Source of the DNA: Yinghuangia aomiensis
Lineage (GTDB): Bacteria; Actinomycetota; Actinomycetes; Streptomycetales; Streptomycetaceae
Direction: 5' to 3'
Length of the DNA: 64,000 bases
Assembly (NCBI RefSeq): GCF_039542225.1
Contig: NZ_BAABHS010000001.1
Span: 62,001-126,000 of the forward strand
This document shows positions 8,701-16,252 of this stretch, piece by piece (positions within the stretch are counted from its first letter, which is position 1; each line of letters opens with the position of its first letter). The notes under the pieces are model-generated. The model worked only from the letters and a program-made list of their open reading frames with translations. It did not search any database and was not told the origin of the DNA. Both the position numbers and the translations under genes were made by a program.

Positions 8701-9434
8701 GCGAGGCGGCCGCGCGTGTAGGACACCGCGGCTCCGGGCTCGGCGCGGTCGAGATCGGTCTTCGCGCGGTGCAGGTGCCCCAGCCGCAGCAGGACATCCG
8801 CGCGGTACAGGTGGATGCCGGGGGTCTCGGGCGCCGCGTCGTAGGCGGCCAGCGCCTCGGCCGGACGTCCGGCCGCGGCCAGCACGTGGCCGAGTTGCAG
8901 CTGCACCGCAGGCTCCCCGCGCAGTGCCTCGGCGGCACCCGCCAGGTCGCCGCCGCGCGCGAGCGCGTGCCCGAGCAGCGCGGTCTCGCGCGGCCCCCGC
9001 GCGTCGTGCGCCCGCAGCACGGCGGCCACCGCGGCGAGCTGTCCGGACGAGAACAGCCGGTAGCCCAGCGTGAACCGCAAATCGTTGGCCCGGGAACGGA
9101 GTTCGGGATCCAGGGGGAGCCGGTGGACGAGCAGGCGCGCGGCGTCCTCGACCCAGTACGGGTTCGCGGCGAGTGCCTCCGCGTGCGCGTACACCTCGTC
9201 CGCGGCACCCGCCTCGACGGCGATCTCGCCCAGGCCGACGAGCGACAGCCGCCGGGATTCGTGCAGGTTCGGCGGTGTGCCGAGCCGGGCGATGTTGGCC
9301 AGCACGCGCTCGTACTGCCGCTTGGCGCGCGGGGCGTGGCCGTTGGCCCGAAACTGCGCGGCGCGCTCGACGGCGGCGACGTGCTCCGCGGGGCTGTCGC
9401 CGATCCGGCCGAAGGCGTTGAACAGCCCCGACAT
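5799..9434 (-). CDS. giant TPR-repeat protein of the Hsp70 operon
   Basis: This is a 1,211-residue, almost wholly helical protein built from degenerate TPR units. Examples are RAKRQYERVLANIARLG near the start, TARTHFSAALEQDPRYGAAR near residue 265, AVEALERGLRYAPGDARI near residue 910 and AITQFRAALDAGG near the end. There is no signal peptide, membrane helix or catalytic motif. It is the first gene of the operon and ends 19 bases before the J-like gene. An ATG at 9434 was chosen; a TTG six bases upstream is possible, and neither has a strong ribosome site. By analogy with TPR cochaperones, it probably presents clients or scaffolds the Hsp70 system. That role is inference. Confidence 0.8.
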   Translation of the reverse strand: MSGLFNAFGRIGDSPAEHVAAVERAAQFRANGHAPRAKRQYERVLANIARLGTPPNLHESRRLSLVGLGEIAVEAGAADEVYAHAEALAANPYWVEDAARLLVHRLPLDPELRSRANDLRFTLGYRLFSSGQLAAVAAVLRAHDARGPRETALLGHALARGGDLAGAAEALRGEPAVQLQLGHVLAAAGRPAEALAAYDAAPETPGIHLYRADVLLRLGHLHRAKTDLDRAEPGAAVSYTRGRLALADDDPATARTHFSAALEQDPRYGAARLGLGMACELDGNLVQAHAAYEDYRDTTRVASPRLAVTAVRTGIGADAALLDTVADPYLRGLLHAHLRQYDAAVARWNTLGTAPEALAVLTAARADRLARAAFDAGDRTTARTHWQAARDAVPGEPAYPLAIAETHVRDLAGAAQTDAAAVTALGRAAPDDLRARRYEAQAALLGPTPIRTAARTAEPRERQVETVLRTLLDGPLADDPDSRTLRWRAAAYLELGKPATAARLAEIAGSPAPLTDLARLAWAVERGDRETVRTLSDRITARFGTGPAAVDPAYLNAVRALVAADTRGMNPAEATQSLTRAAEFARGTPAEGPVAGERARRALAAGDEAAALAVLGEQGPKHLQATLLQRAAGRHLREGRRTEAYVHMLRALRLDESPPVLRRTALVAEQCARGGAPFGDVWRLLVGTWAAMLYSPAYWADLAGRTGRPADPERIATARDFHRERISRLIGERASESRDFRSLATTWRLECAFLERAEPLRAQPGGILLPDYGPCLAMALDRIVKHIKRYAALCEDADAFPELAALLGAGRYPFLLDEGDYDAVIDELAGTKPTGTTATYLVAAYAAKITTLHGRAAWEPFFEQLAAVWADAGPVRGMESMIADAAQALAKTALAGDDRASAVEALERGLRYAPGDARIIGDLAATYNAWAAMLSRREETGKAHRLVGKALALSPQEPLFRENYTVSASNWASKLMRSDRFGEAADVLLELRERLGEPKELDLLFYCLARIDRLADAARYLAPGAEADKAWRVAVGRYASEVAEQAATYRGRDGIPAGIDVLEYAIGRRDDAQLRWLLVNFLMDLKRFREAAEAIEDAQRRTPRTDDVAAENLERMRGLLPVARHNHAMALTDGGDYSAAITQFRAALDAGGSETTRNMMAQCYAVWAVDRTNSRAFREARTLIDQAVQLKPHDAEFLELQGKIHLLARGY

Positions 9435-9632
9435 CAGCAAACGCCCCGGCGGCCCAGCAGGGTGGGGACCATGGTGCCGATGGCTAACCCCCCGTCACGA
9501 CCGAGAACCACAGGGGGAGCTTGGCACGCCAAGAGCGGCCGGGGAATAGGGACTTGCCTCACGACCCGGCGAAGAGCGGCGCCGTCACCCGCTCGGCCGC
9601 TCTCCGACTCCCTACCGGCGGAAACCCGCCGA

Positions 9633-9638
9633 TACCCT
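9633..9638 (+). promoter_or_regulatory. -10 box of a leaderless gene
   Basis: TACCCT lies exactly six bases before the GTG at 9645 and no ribosome-binding site is present. Transcription would therefore start at or next to the start codon. Confidence 0.6.
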
Positions 9639-9644
9639 GGTCAT

Positions 9645-9989
9645 GTGCCACGCCGAAACCGTCCCGAGCGCCGCGACCGCGGCGACCACCGCCCGCGCCC
9701 CGACGCCGACCCCGAGTCCGACGGCGGGTCCGAGGGCGTCAGCGGCAGCTGGTTCGGGCTGGAAGCACGCGAAACCGACCGGGACGGCGAGTGGATCGTC
9801 CGCCCGGTGACCGGCGCCGCCGCGGGCAAGGTCTACCGGTGCCCGGGGTGCGACCACGAGATCGCCGTCGGCACCCCGCACATCGTCGCCTGGCGTGCCG
9901 ACGGCCTGACCTCCGTCGAGGACCGCCGCCACTGGCACCGCACCTGCTGGGCCAACCGCTCCCACCGGCACCGCGGCCGCCGCCGCTGA
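9645..9989 (+). CDS. small conserved zinc-site protein
   Basis: This 114-residue protein begins at GTG 9645 in the frame PRRNRPERRDRG. The first 35 residues are charged and probably disordered. The rest (FGLEARETDRDGEWIVRPV onward) carries a CPGC pair followed by HIVAWRADG and HWHRTCW, a Cys/His set that could bind one zinc ion. Short proteins of this type are conserved in Streptomyces and are often labelled 'ATP/GTP-binding protein' with no Walker motif to justify it; none is present here either. It faces the conservon-linked flavoenzyme tail-to-tail, with 23 bases between the stops. Function unknown. Confidence 0.8.
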   Translation: MPRRNRPERRDRGDHRPRPDADPESDGGSEGVSGSWFGLEARETDRDGEWIVRPVTGAAAGKVYRCPGCDHEIAVGTPHIVAWRADGLTSVEDRRHWHRTCWANRSHRHRGRRR

Positions 9990-10012
9990 GGCGGCCTGCC
10001 CGTTTCCCACGC

Positions 10013-11245
10013 TCAGGCCAGCGACGCCAGGTAGGTATGCGCCTGCTCCGGCGTGTAGAACCACGCGTCGAAGTCCGCGGGCTCGTCGAACCCGTTGGCG
10101 AAACGGTCCGCCAGAACGGGGTGATGCTCCGCGGCCGCCAGCAGCTCCTGCACATGCGGCTCCGGCGGCGCCAGCATCGCGTTCGTCCACGCCGTCACCG
10201 GCCGCCCGGCCTGCGCCCAGAACGCCTCGAACGTCCGCTCCATCCACGCCCGGTCGAACGGTTCTTCACCGCGGTCCTCGATCGCCGCGAGATAGACCGC
10301 CGCGCACCGCGCCGCGGTGTTGGAGCCCTGCCCGGTGATCGGATCGTTCGCCACCACCGCGTCCGCCACGCCCAGCACCAGCCCGCCGGACGGCAGCGAA
10401 GACACCGGACGGCGCACCGTCGGCGCATAGCGCCCGGCGAGGATGCCGCGCGCGTCGGTCAGCTCCACGCCGCCGGCCGCGCGGGCGTACTCCCACGGCA
10501 CGAACTCGCGCATCAGATCCAGGGTGAGCCGCAGATGCGCCTCGGGGTCGCGGATACCCTGGAACGCATCCAGCGGCCCGCCCGGCACCCCCTCGAAGAA
10601 CAGGATGTCGCACGGGCCCGACCCGGTCAGCGCCGGAATCACGATGAGTTCGCCGACGCCGGGCACCACACTGATTCCGACCGGCGCCAGATCGCTGTCC
10701 GGGCGCGGCGCGAGACCGTGCACGTAGGCCACCGCCAGCGACCGCATCGGCTGCTCGAAAGGCGAGCGCGCCGGATCCCGGTCGAACATCGCCGCCAGCG
10801 CACCCTTGCCCGCGGCGAGCAGCACCAGGTCGAACTTGCGCGCATACCAGTCCAGATCGGACAGCGACACCGGGTGCACCACCAGGTTGCCGCCGCGGTC
10901 CACGAACCGCTCCAGCCACCCGGCCATCTTCACCCGCTGGTCGACCGACTGCGCGAAGCCGTCCAGGCGGCCGACCCAGTCGATCGCGCGCGTGCCGTCC
11001 GGTGCCGCGACCGCGACGCCGAGACCGTGCACGCACGGCGCCTCGTCCTCCCACAGGCCCAGGCCCAGATCGCGCTCCAGGTCCAGCGCGGTGGCGAACA
11101 TGCACTGCGTGGACATCACCTGACCGGCGCGGATCTCGTCGGGGCCGCGGTCGGACATGACGGTGACCTCGTACCCGCGGTCCTGCAGGCCGAGCGCCAG
11201 CTGGAGGCCGGACTGCCCGGCCCCGACAATCAGGATCTTGCGCAC
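10013..11245 (-). CDS. styrene/indole monooxygenase-like FAD enzyme
   Basis: This is a 410-residue FAD-dependent protein. It opens with KILIVGAGQSGLQLALGL, a GxGxxG dinucleotide fold, followed by EVTVMSDR. The FAD-contact segment GGLVLGVADAVVANDPITGQG lies near residues 290-310. Length and motifs match StyA-type epoxidases, which need reduced FAD from a separate reductase; no StyB-like gene is in the window. The GTG at 11245 is two bases after the GTPase stop, so it is the last gene of the conservon transcript. Many conservons carry a cytochrome P450 in this position, so this oxygenase may be the redox effector. The substrate is not predictable. Confidence 0.85.
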   Translation of the reverse strand: MRKILIVGAGQSGLQLALGLQDRGYEVTVMSDRGPDEIRAGQVMSTQCMFATALDLERDLGLGLWEDEAPCVHGLGVAVAAPDGTRAIDWVGRLDGFAQSVDQRVKMAGWLERFVDRGGNLVVHPVSLSDLDWYARKFDLVLLAAGKGALAAMFDRDPARSPFEQPMRSLAVAYVHGLAPRPDSDLAPVGISVVPGVGELIVIPALTGSGPCDILFFEGVPGGPLDAFQGIRDPEAHLRLTLDLMREFVPWEYARAAGGVELTDARGILAGRYAPTVRRPVSSLPSGGLVLGVADAVVANDPITGQGSNTAARCAAVYLAAIEDRGEEPFDRAWMERTFEAFWAQAGRPVTAWTNAMLAPPEPHVQELLAAAEHHPVLADRFANGFDEPADFDAWFYTPEQAHTYLASLA

Positions 11246-11247
11246 GA

Positions 11248-11874
11248 TCAGCCCGTCGCCACCTGCAGCGCGTGCATCACCACCGACGCCAGCGCATCCG
11301 CGGCACTGCGCCGGTCGCGCGCGTCGCAGGCGATGAGCGGCGTCTGCGGCCGCAGCGACAGCGCGTCGCGCAGATCGGCGTCCTGGTAGATCGGCGCACC
11401 GTCGAACGTGTTGATCGCCACCACGAACGGCAGCCCGCTGCGCTCGAAGTAGTCGATCGCCGGGAAGCACTCCTCGACCCGGCGGGTGTCCACCAGCACC
11501 ACGGCGCCGACCGCGCCGCGCACCAAGTCGTCCCACATGAACTGGAAACGGCCCTGCCCCGGGGTGCCGAACAGGTAGAGCACCAGGTCGTCGGCCAGGG
11601 TGACGCGGCCGAAGTCCATGGCGACGGTGGTGGTGACCTTGTCCGGCAGGCCGTCCAGCCGGTCGGTCGCCTCGCTCATCACGGTCATGACGGACTCGGT
11701 GGTCAGCGGTTCGATCTCCGACACGGAGGTGACGAGCGTGGTCTTGCCGACGCCGAAACCGCCGGACACCACGATCTTCGTCGAGGTGATCGGCGGCGCG
11801 CCGTCGTCCCGCCGGGCCGGCGGGACCGCCAGCGGCGGCACGTGCAGGCCGCGGTCAGAGCTTCCGTAGTCCAC
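11248..11874 (-). CDS. conservon small GTPase (CvnD-type)
   Basis: This 208-residue protein belongs to the MglA/ATP-GTP-binding family found in actinomycete conservons. The P-loop is GGFGVGKTT (about residues 38-46), the switch II region is LFGTPGQGRF, and the guanine-specificity loop is degenerate (NTFD in place of NKxD). In conservons this GTPase is thought to couple with the sensor kinase, the roadblock protein and DUF742 at the membrane, in a way compared with G-protein signalling. The GTG at 11874 lies inside the end of the DUF742 gene (20-base overlap), which indicates translational coupling. Confidence 0.93.
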   Translation of the reverse strand: MDYGSSDRGLHVPPLAVPPARRDDGAPPITSTKIVVSGGFGVGKTTLVTSVSEIEPLTTESVMTVMSEATDRLDGLPDKVTTTVAMDFGRVTLADDLVLYLFGTPGQGRFQFMWDDLVRGAVGAVVLVDTRRVEECFPAIDYFERSGLPFVVAINTFDGAPIYQDADLRDALSLRPQTPLIACDARDRRSAADALASVVMHALQVATG

Positions 11875-12268
11875 CGAGGAGCCTTTCGAGCAGTGCGCGG
11901 TCGGGGCCGCCGGCGTCGCCGGCGGTCTGGTAGACGCTGATACGGCCCTGCGCGGCCAGATCGCCGATCAGGACCCGGACCACGCCCAGCGGCAGGTCCA
12001 GCAAGGCGGAGACCTCGGCGACCGACCGGACGCCCCGGCACAGCGCGACGATGGCGCGGACCTCCGGCATGTCGCCGTCGGCGGCGTCCGCGGCCGGCTC
12101 CGGGGCGTTCGAGCCGTCCGGGCCGCCGGGTTCGCAGTCGAGGGTGGTGACGAGCGTTTCGACGGACAGGATCGGTCCGTGGCCGGTGCGTCCTCGGGTC
12201 ATCGCGTAGGGGCGCACGCGCGACGAGCGCCCCGCGTTGCCGACCCGTCCCCCGTCCTCAGCGGCCAT
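11855..12268 (-). CDS. DUF742 protein (CvnC-type)
   Basis: The 137-residue protein starts at ATG 12268 with GGGAGG eight bases upstream. The segment RVRPYAMTRGRTG near residue 18 is the hallmark of DUF742, and the C-terminal half is a winged-helix-like region (SVAEVSALLDLPLGVVRVLIGDLAAQGRISVY). It occupies the third position of the conservon. The family partners with the roadblock protein and the GTPase; its biochemical role is not well defined. The frame stays open far upstream through the kinase gene, but that extension is antisense-style GC frame noise. Confidence 0.92.
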   Translation of the reverse strand: MAAEDGGRVGNAGRSSRVRPYAMTRGRTGHGPILSVETLVTTLDCEPGGPDGSNAPEPAADAADGDMPEVRAIVALCRGVRSVAEVSALLDLPLGVVRVLIGDLAAQGRISVYQTAGDAGGPDRALLERLLGGLRKL

Positions 12269-12273
12269 CGCGA

Positions 12274-12726
12274 CTACCTCCCTGCCTCGGTGCCCGGTTC
12301 GTGGCTGCGGTGGAGCTGCGCGCGGAGGGCCGGGGTGAGAACGTGTCCGGCCCTGCGGACGAATGCTGTCATCTGATAGGCGACCACGGCCAGATCGCAG
12401 GTGCCGGAAGCGTGCACGCCGAGGCAGGAACCGTCGCTGATGGACATCGCCACGACGTGCCCTTCGGCCATCGTGACGATCTGCTGGCGCACTTCGCCGA
12501 GGCCCATGACGCGGGAGGCGCCCTGCGCGAGGCTGACGAGACCGGACACGATCGCCCCGAGGCGCTCGCCGCCCGACTCGCCGTCCGCGTCGACGAGGTC
12601 GCCCGCCGCGGCGAGCAGCAGGCCGTCCGACGAGACCAGGACGACCTGCCGGACCCCCGGCACGTCCTGCGCGAGGGCTTCCACCAACCACTTGACGTGT
12701 CCTGCGGCGGTGTCCTGAGCGTTCAC
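12274..12726 (-). CDS. roadblock/LC7 protein (CvnB-type)
   Basis: This 150-residue protein has a roadblock/LC7 fold: VKWLVEALAQDVPGVRQVVLVSSDG at the start, then LVSLAQGASRVMG and YQMTAFVRRAGHVLTPALRAQL at the end. Roadblock proteins regulate small GTPases, here the CvnD-type protein two genes downstream. The GTG start overlaps the kinase stop as GTGA, so the two are translationally coupled. It is separated by five bases from the DUF742 start. Confidence 0.93.
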   Translation of the reverse strand: MNAQDTAAGHVKWLVEALAQDVPGVRQVVLVSSDGLLLAAAGDLVDADGESGGERLGAIVSGLVSLAQGASRVMGLGEVRQQIVTMAEGHVVAMSISDGSCLGVHASGTCDLAVVAYQMTAFVRRAGHVLTPALRAQLHRSHEPGTEAGR

Positions 12727-15086
12727 CGAGTGTCACCTCCGGAAGCCGGTGCGGCGGATGGTGGGCCGGATGCGGGACCGGCGGACTGCCCGGAGTCGGC
12801 GGACCCGGACGGTGCGGACGGCTCGGGCGGCCCCTCCGCACCGAGCGCTTCCCGCGCGGCAGTGCTGCCCAGTTGGAACCCGCTGAGCCTACGCCGCAGT
12901 TCCTCGGCGGCGATAGGACCGTTCTCACGCAACCCGGACGCGGGGGCCGCGTCGGACGCGCCGCCCTTGGGCACCCGCTTGGGCAGACCGGACGGTGTGG
13001 CGGCGGTCGGCCGGACGGTGGCCCGCGACGGGAGCGGGGGAGTGGAGCCGACGGAGGCTGACGTGCCGTCGTCGCCGGAAGCCGCGCCCGGCGAAGCCCC
13101 GCGCTGCGCGGCGGCCGCACCCGACTGCCAGGTGGGCGAGTGGGCGGGCTCAGCTCCGCGATCGGCGGCGTGGGTGTCTTCCGACCCCGCGGCGGCCGGG
13201 TGGGACAGCGGGTCGGGCGAAGCCTGTTCCGCCGCGGCGCCGGGCGGCCGTCGATGCGGCAACGCGGCCGCGGGCGCCGCCGCGTCCGACAGCGCCGACA
13301 CGGCATCGGACGCCGCGCGACGCCGGGTCTTCGGGGTTTCCGCGGGCGACTCGGCCGCCGCGGCGCGGGCCGCCGCGGCGTGAGGCTCCGACGGGTCGGG
13401 ACCCTGTGCGGTGACGTGGTCCGTCTGGGCAGCTGCGGGGTGGTGACCGGAGGCGGTGGAGTCGCGTCCTGCGTCGGCGATCCGCTCCGAGACGTCGCGC
13501 GGGACCGTGCCGCGCCCGCCCCCGCCCGGGCCCGTCGGCTCGCCCGCGCGCTGTCGTGGTGTCGGTGCAGCCTTCGGCACGCGGCGCGGCAACCCCGAGG
13601 CGGTGGCGCCAGGGGGCGTCGCTCCAGCGCCGCTTGGCGGGGCCTCGCCTGGCGCGCGGCTCGTCGGTGCGTCCGCCGTCCGGTCCGTCCCTGCCCCTTC
13701 GGCCGTCGCCGCGGCGGCAGCGCCGAGCCGCGAGTCGCCGACCGCCGGCGCCCCCTCGGCCGGGGTCTCCTCGGCCGAGGCCGCCGATGTCCCTTGTGCC
13801 GGGGTCTCCACCACCGGAACCCCGTGTGCGGGTGTCCCGGTCCGCGTCCCCTGCGTGGGCGTCCGCACCACCGGTGTCCCGTACACCGGCGTGGCCGGGC
13901 CCGCGCTCTCCCTCCGGCCCCGGTCCTTCTCGTGGCTGATTTCCGTCGGGCTGGGGCCGGTGCCGTGGACCAGGCCCGCCGGGAGCATGACGATCGCGGC
14001 GAGGCCGCCGTCGCGGCGGGGGCGGAGTTGGACGCGGACGCCGTGCCGGACGGCGAGGGTGCCCACCACGAAGACGCCGAGGCCGGCGAGGTCGGAAGCC
14101 GAGGCCGCCGCGCGGCCGCCCTGGAGTTGGGCGTTCAGCTCCGGAAGGCGCTCCGGGGGGACGCCGAAGCCCTCGTCCTCGACGGTCAGCAGGATCCCGC
14201 GGTTCTCCAGCGTGCGCGCCGCGACCGTGACGCGGGTGCTCGGCGGGGAGTACTCGACCGCGTTCTCCAGCAGTTCGGAGATCAGGTGGCTGATGTCGTC
14301 GGCCGCGTGGCCGGACAGGTCGGCGCGCGGAATGTGGCCGATGTCCACCCGTTCGTAGAACTCGATTTCGGACACCGCCGCCCGCACCACGTCGAGCAGC
14401 GTCCCCGGCGGCCGGTGCCCGTGCCGCTCGTCGGCGTTCGCGAGCACCAGTACGTTCTCGCTGTTGCGCCGCATCCGGGTGGCCAAGTGGTCGAGCCGGA
14501 ACAGGTCGTCGAGGCGCTTCGCGTCCTCTTCGCCGCGTTCCAGGCGCTCGATCAAGGAGAGCTGGCGTTCGACCAGCGTCAGCGTCCGCATCGACAGGTT
14601 CACGAACGATTCCTGCATGCGTTCGCGCAGCAGGTCGTCTTCCGCGAGCAGCAGTTGCCGACTGCGTTTGAGTTCGGCGATCTCCGTGCCGCGGCGTTCT
14701 ATTTCGTCGGCGAGGCGGCGCTGCCCGTCGGCCCGCCGGGCGATCTCGGCCTGCAGCGCGGCGAAGCGCGCGCCGACGAACCGGTGCTGAAGCCGGGCGG
14801 AGATCACGCCGACGATTCCGGAGGGCAGGTAGAACAGCGCGACTATGCCCGCGTGCAGGTTCGCCCCGTCGGAATGCAGGGTGAGGACCGACAGGATCGC
14901 CGCGGTGAGGCCGAGCATCGCGGCGGCGGTCGCGGTGGCGATCGCCGCACCGCTCATCGGCGCGATCCGGCTGCCCGGCATGGCCCATTCGGCCGCGGGC
15001 GGTTCGGCGGGCGGGTCCGCGAGGGGGAGCACGGGCGCACGCGAATCGGCCGCGGGGTCCGCGGATATGGCGTTTCCCCCGACCAT
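12723..15086 (-). CDS. conservon sensor histidine kinase (CvnA-type)
   Basis: This is a 787-residue nitrate-sensor-like histidine kinase. ATG 15086 was chosen because GGGAGG lies eight bases upstream; an ATG at 15107 has no such site. Two adjacent membrane helices (about residues 40-95, IATATAAAMLGLTAAIL and LFYLPSGIVGVISARL) are followed by a coiled coil and a dimerisation segment LDHLATRMRRNSENVLVLA near residue 200. An HATPase domain follows, with the N box LISELLENAVEYSPP and the G boxes VEDEGFGVP and GLGVFVVG. The last 400 residues are Pro/Ala/Thr-rich and contain repeated GLP(R/K)RVPK motifs, a feature of CvnA proteins. It heads the four-gene conservon. Confidence 0.93.
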   Translation of the reverse strand: MVGGNAISADPAADSRAPVLPLADPPAEPPAAEWAMPGSRIAPMSGAAIATATAAAMLGLTAAILSVLTLHSDGANLHAGIVALFYLPSGIVGVISARLQHRFVGARFAALQAEIARRADGQRRLADEIERRGTEIAELKRSRQLLLAEDDLLRERMQESFVNLSMRTLTLVERQLSLIERLERGEEDAKRLDDLFRLDHLATRMRRNSENVLVLANADERHGHRPPGTLLDVVRAAVSEIEFYERVDIGHIPRADLSGHAADDISHLISELLENAVEYSPPSTRVTVAARTLENRGILLTVEDEGFGVPPERLPELNAQLQGGRAAASASDLAGLGVFVVGTLAVRHGVRVQLRPRRDGGLAAIVMLPAGLVHGTGPSPTEISHEKDRGRRESAGPATPVYGTPVVRTPTQGTRTGTPAHGVPVVETPAQGTSAASAEETPAEGAPAVGDSRLGAAAAATAEGAGTDRTADAPTSRAPGEAPPSGAGATPPGATASGLPRRVPKAAPTPRQRAGEPTGPGGGGRGTVPRDVSERIADAGRDSTASGHHPAAAQTDHVTAQGPDPSEPHAAAARAAAAESPAETPKTRRRAASDAVSALSDAAAPAAALPHRRPPGAAAEQASPDPLSHPAAAGSEDTHAADRGAEPAHSPTWQSGAAAAQRGASPGAASGDDGTSASVGSTPPLPSRATVRPTAATPSGLPKRVPKGGASDAAPASGLRENGPIAAEELRRRLSGFQLGSTAAREALGAEGPPEPSAPSGSADSGQSAGPASGPPSAAPASGGDTR

Positions 15087-15247
15087 TTTCGTCCCCTCCC
15101 GAAACATGGCTAGGGATCCTATCCTCACACTCCCGGGCCGGAAGGTCCCGGTTCCCGCAACTCCTTTGTCATCTTTGGCTATACGGATGCGTATGTTCCG
15201 GTTGGGCGGAAACGGCATGTCCGTCCAAATGCCGTGAAAACGCAAAG

Positions 15248-15282
15248 GGCCCCGTCCGGCACGGGAATTGCCGGACGGGGCC
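15248..15282 (-). terminator. terminator of the ABC exporter operon
   Basis: A perfect 14-base stem (15248-15261 with 15269-15282) and a seven-base loop follow the permease stop by about 20 bases. On the minus strand the hairpin is followed by CCTTTGCGTTTTC, which has two short U-runs. Confidence 0.8.
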
Positions 15283-15302
15283 GAAGCGAAGCGGGAGGCG
15301 GA

Positions 15303-16250
15303 TCAGACGTCGCGCGACCGCAGCAGGATCGCGCCGCCGATCAGCGACGCCCCCGCGTAGACCGCCATGAGCAGCATGCCCGGCCACGGTTCGATCTTGC
15401 CGCCCACGTCGCCCGCGCCCGCGATCATCTTCAGCAGCAGGTTCATCGGGTTGTAGTGCGAGATCGCCTCGCCCAGCTTGCCCGGCACGAACCCGCCGAA
15501 CATCGACGGCAGCAGCATCAGGCCGAGCACCGTGGTGATCGCCCCCGCCGAGTGCCGCAGCATCGTCCCGATACCGAGGCTGAAAAGGCCGATCAGCGCG
15601 AGGTAGACGGCGCTGCCGACAAGGCCGCGCACGATGTCGCTGTTCGTCGGCTCCCGCGCGACTTCGCTCGACATCATCGCGTCGCCGAGCAGGTACGCGA
15701 GGGTGCACGACACCAGGCCGACCACGAACATGATCGCGGCGAACACCACGGCCTTCGCCGCGAGCACGCTCACCCGGCGCGGATACGCGGTCAGCGTCGA
15801 CCGGATCATCCCGGTCGTGTACTCCGCGGAAATCGTCAGCACGCCCAGCGACGCCGCGGCGATCTGCGCGATCATCACGCCGATCAGGCTCAGCGTCACC
15901 GTGGTGTCCGGGTCGGTGTTCGGGTTCGCCGAGCCGCCGACGATCGCCGCCATGCCGATGATGATCGTGGCCATCACCAGCAGCGTCCACGTCGTCGACC
16001 GGACGGTGCGGATCTTCGTCCACTCGGACAGCAGGATCCGCCCGAAGTGCGGATGCGCCGGACCGGGCACGCCGAACTGCGCGGGCTGTGCCGGATGAGC
16101 GGGCTGCGCACCGGGCATGCCCGGCTGCGGCGGGTACGGCTGGGCGTAGGGCTGCTGCCCGTAGCTCGGCGCCTGATGACCGTACGGCGCACCGTGGCCG
16201 TTCGGCGCCGCGGAACCCGGCGGCGCCGGCGGGGGAGTCGGAGTTGCCAT
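15303..16250 (-). CDS. ABC-2 type transporter permease
   Basis: This 315-residue membrane protein has a Pro/Gln/Tyr-rich cytoplasmic N-terminus (residues 1-65). About six hydrophobic helices follow, for example TLLVMATIIIGMAAIVGG, LIGVMIAQIAAASLGVL, AVVFAAIMFVVGLVSCTLAYLL and the last helix LLMAVYAGASLIGGAILL. The segment EYTTGMIRSTLTAYPRR is characteristic of ABC-2 permeases. ATG 16250 is two bases after the ATPase stop, so the two genes form one export system. The substrate is unknown. Confidence 0.9.
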   Translation of the reverse strand: MATPTPPPAPPGSAAPNGHGAPYGHQAPSYGQQPYAQPYPPQPGMPGAQPAHPAQPAQFGVPGPAHPHFGRILLSEWTKIRTVRSTTWTLLVMATIIIGMAAIVGGSANPNTDPDTTVTLSLIGVMIAQIAAASLGVLTISAEYTTGMIRSTLTAYPRRVSVLAAKAVVFAAIMFVVGLVSCTLAYLLGDAMMSSEVAREPTNSDIVRGLVGSAVYLALIGLFSLGIGTMLRHSAGAITTVLGLMLLPSMFGGFVPGKLGEAISHYNPMNLLLKMIAGAGDVGGKIEPWPGMLLMAVYAGASLIGGAILLRSRDV

Positions 16251-16252
16251 GG

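Noticed and set aside
5745..9989. A 1,414-codon plus-strand frame ending in a real small gene.
   Set aside because: Only the last 114 codons (from GTG 9645) have coding character and a promoter; the rest mirrors the TPR gene.
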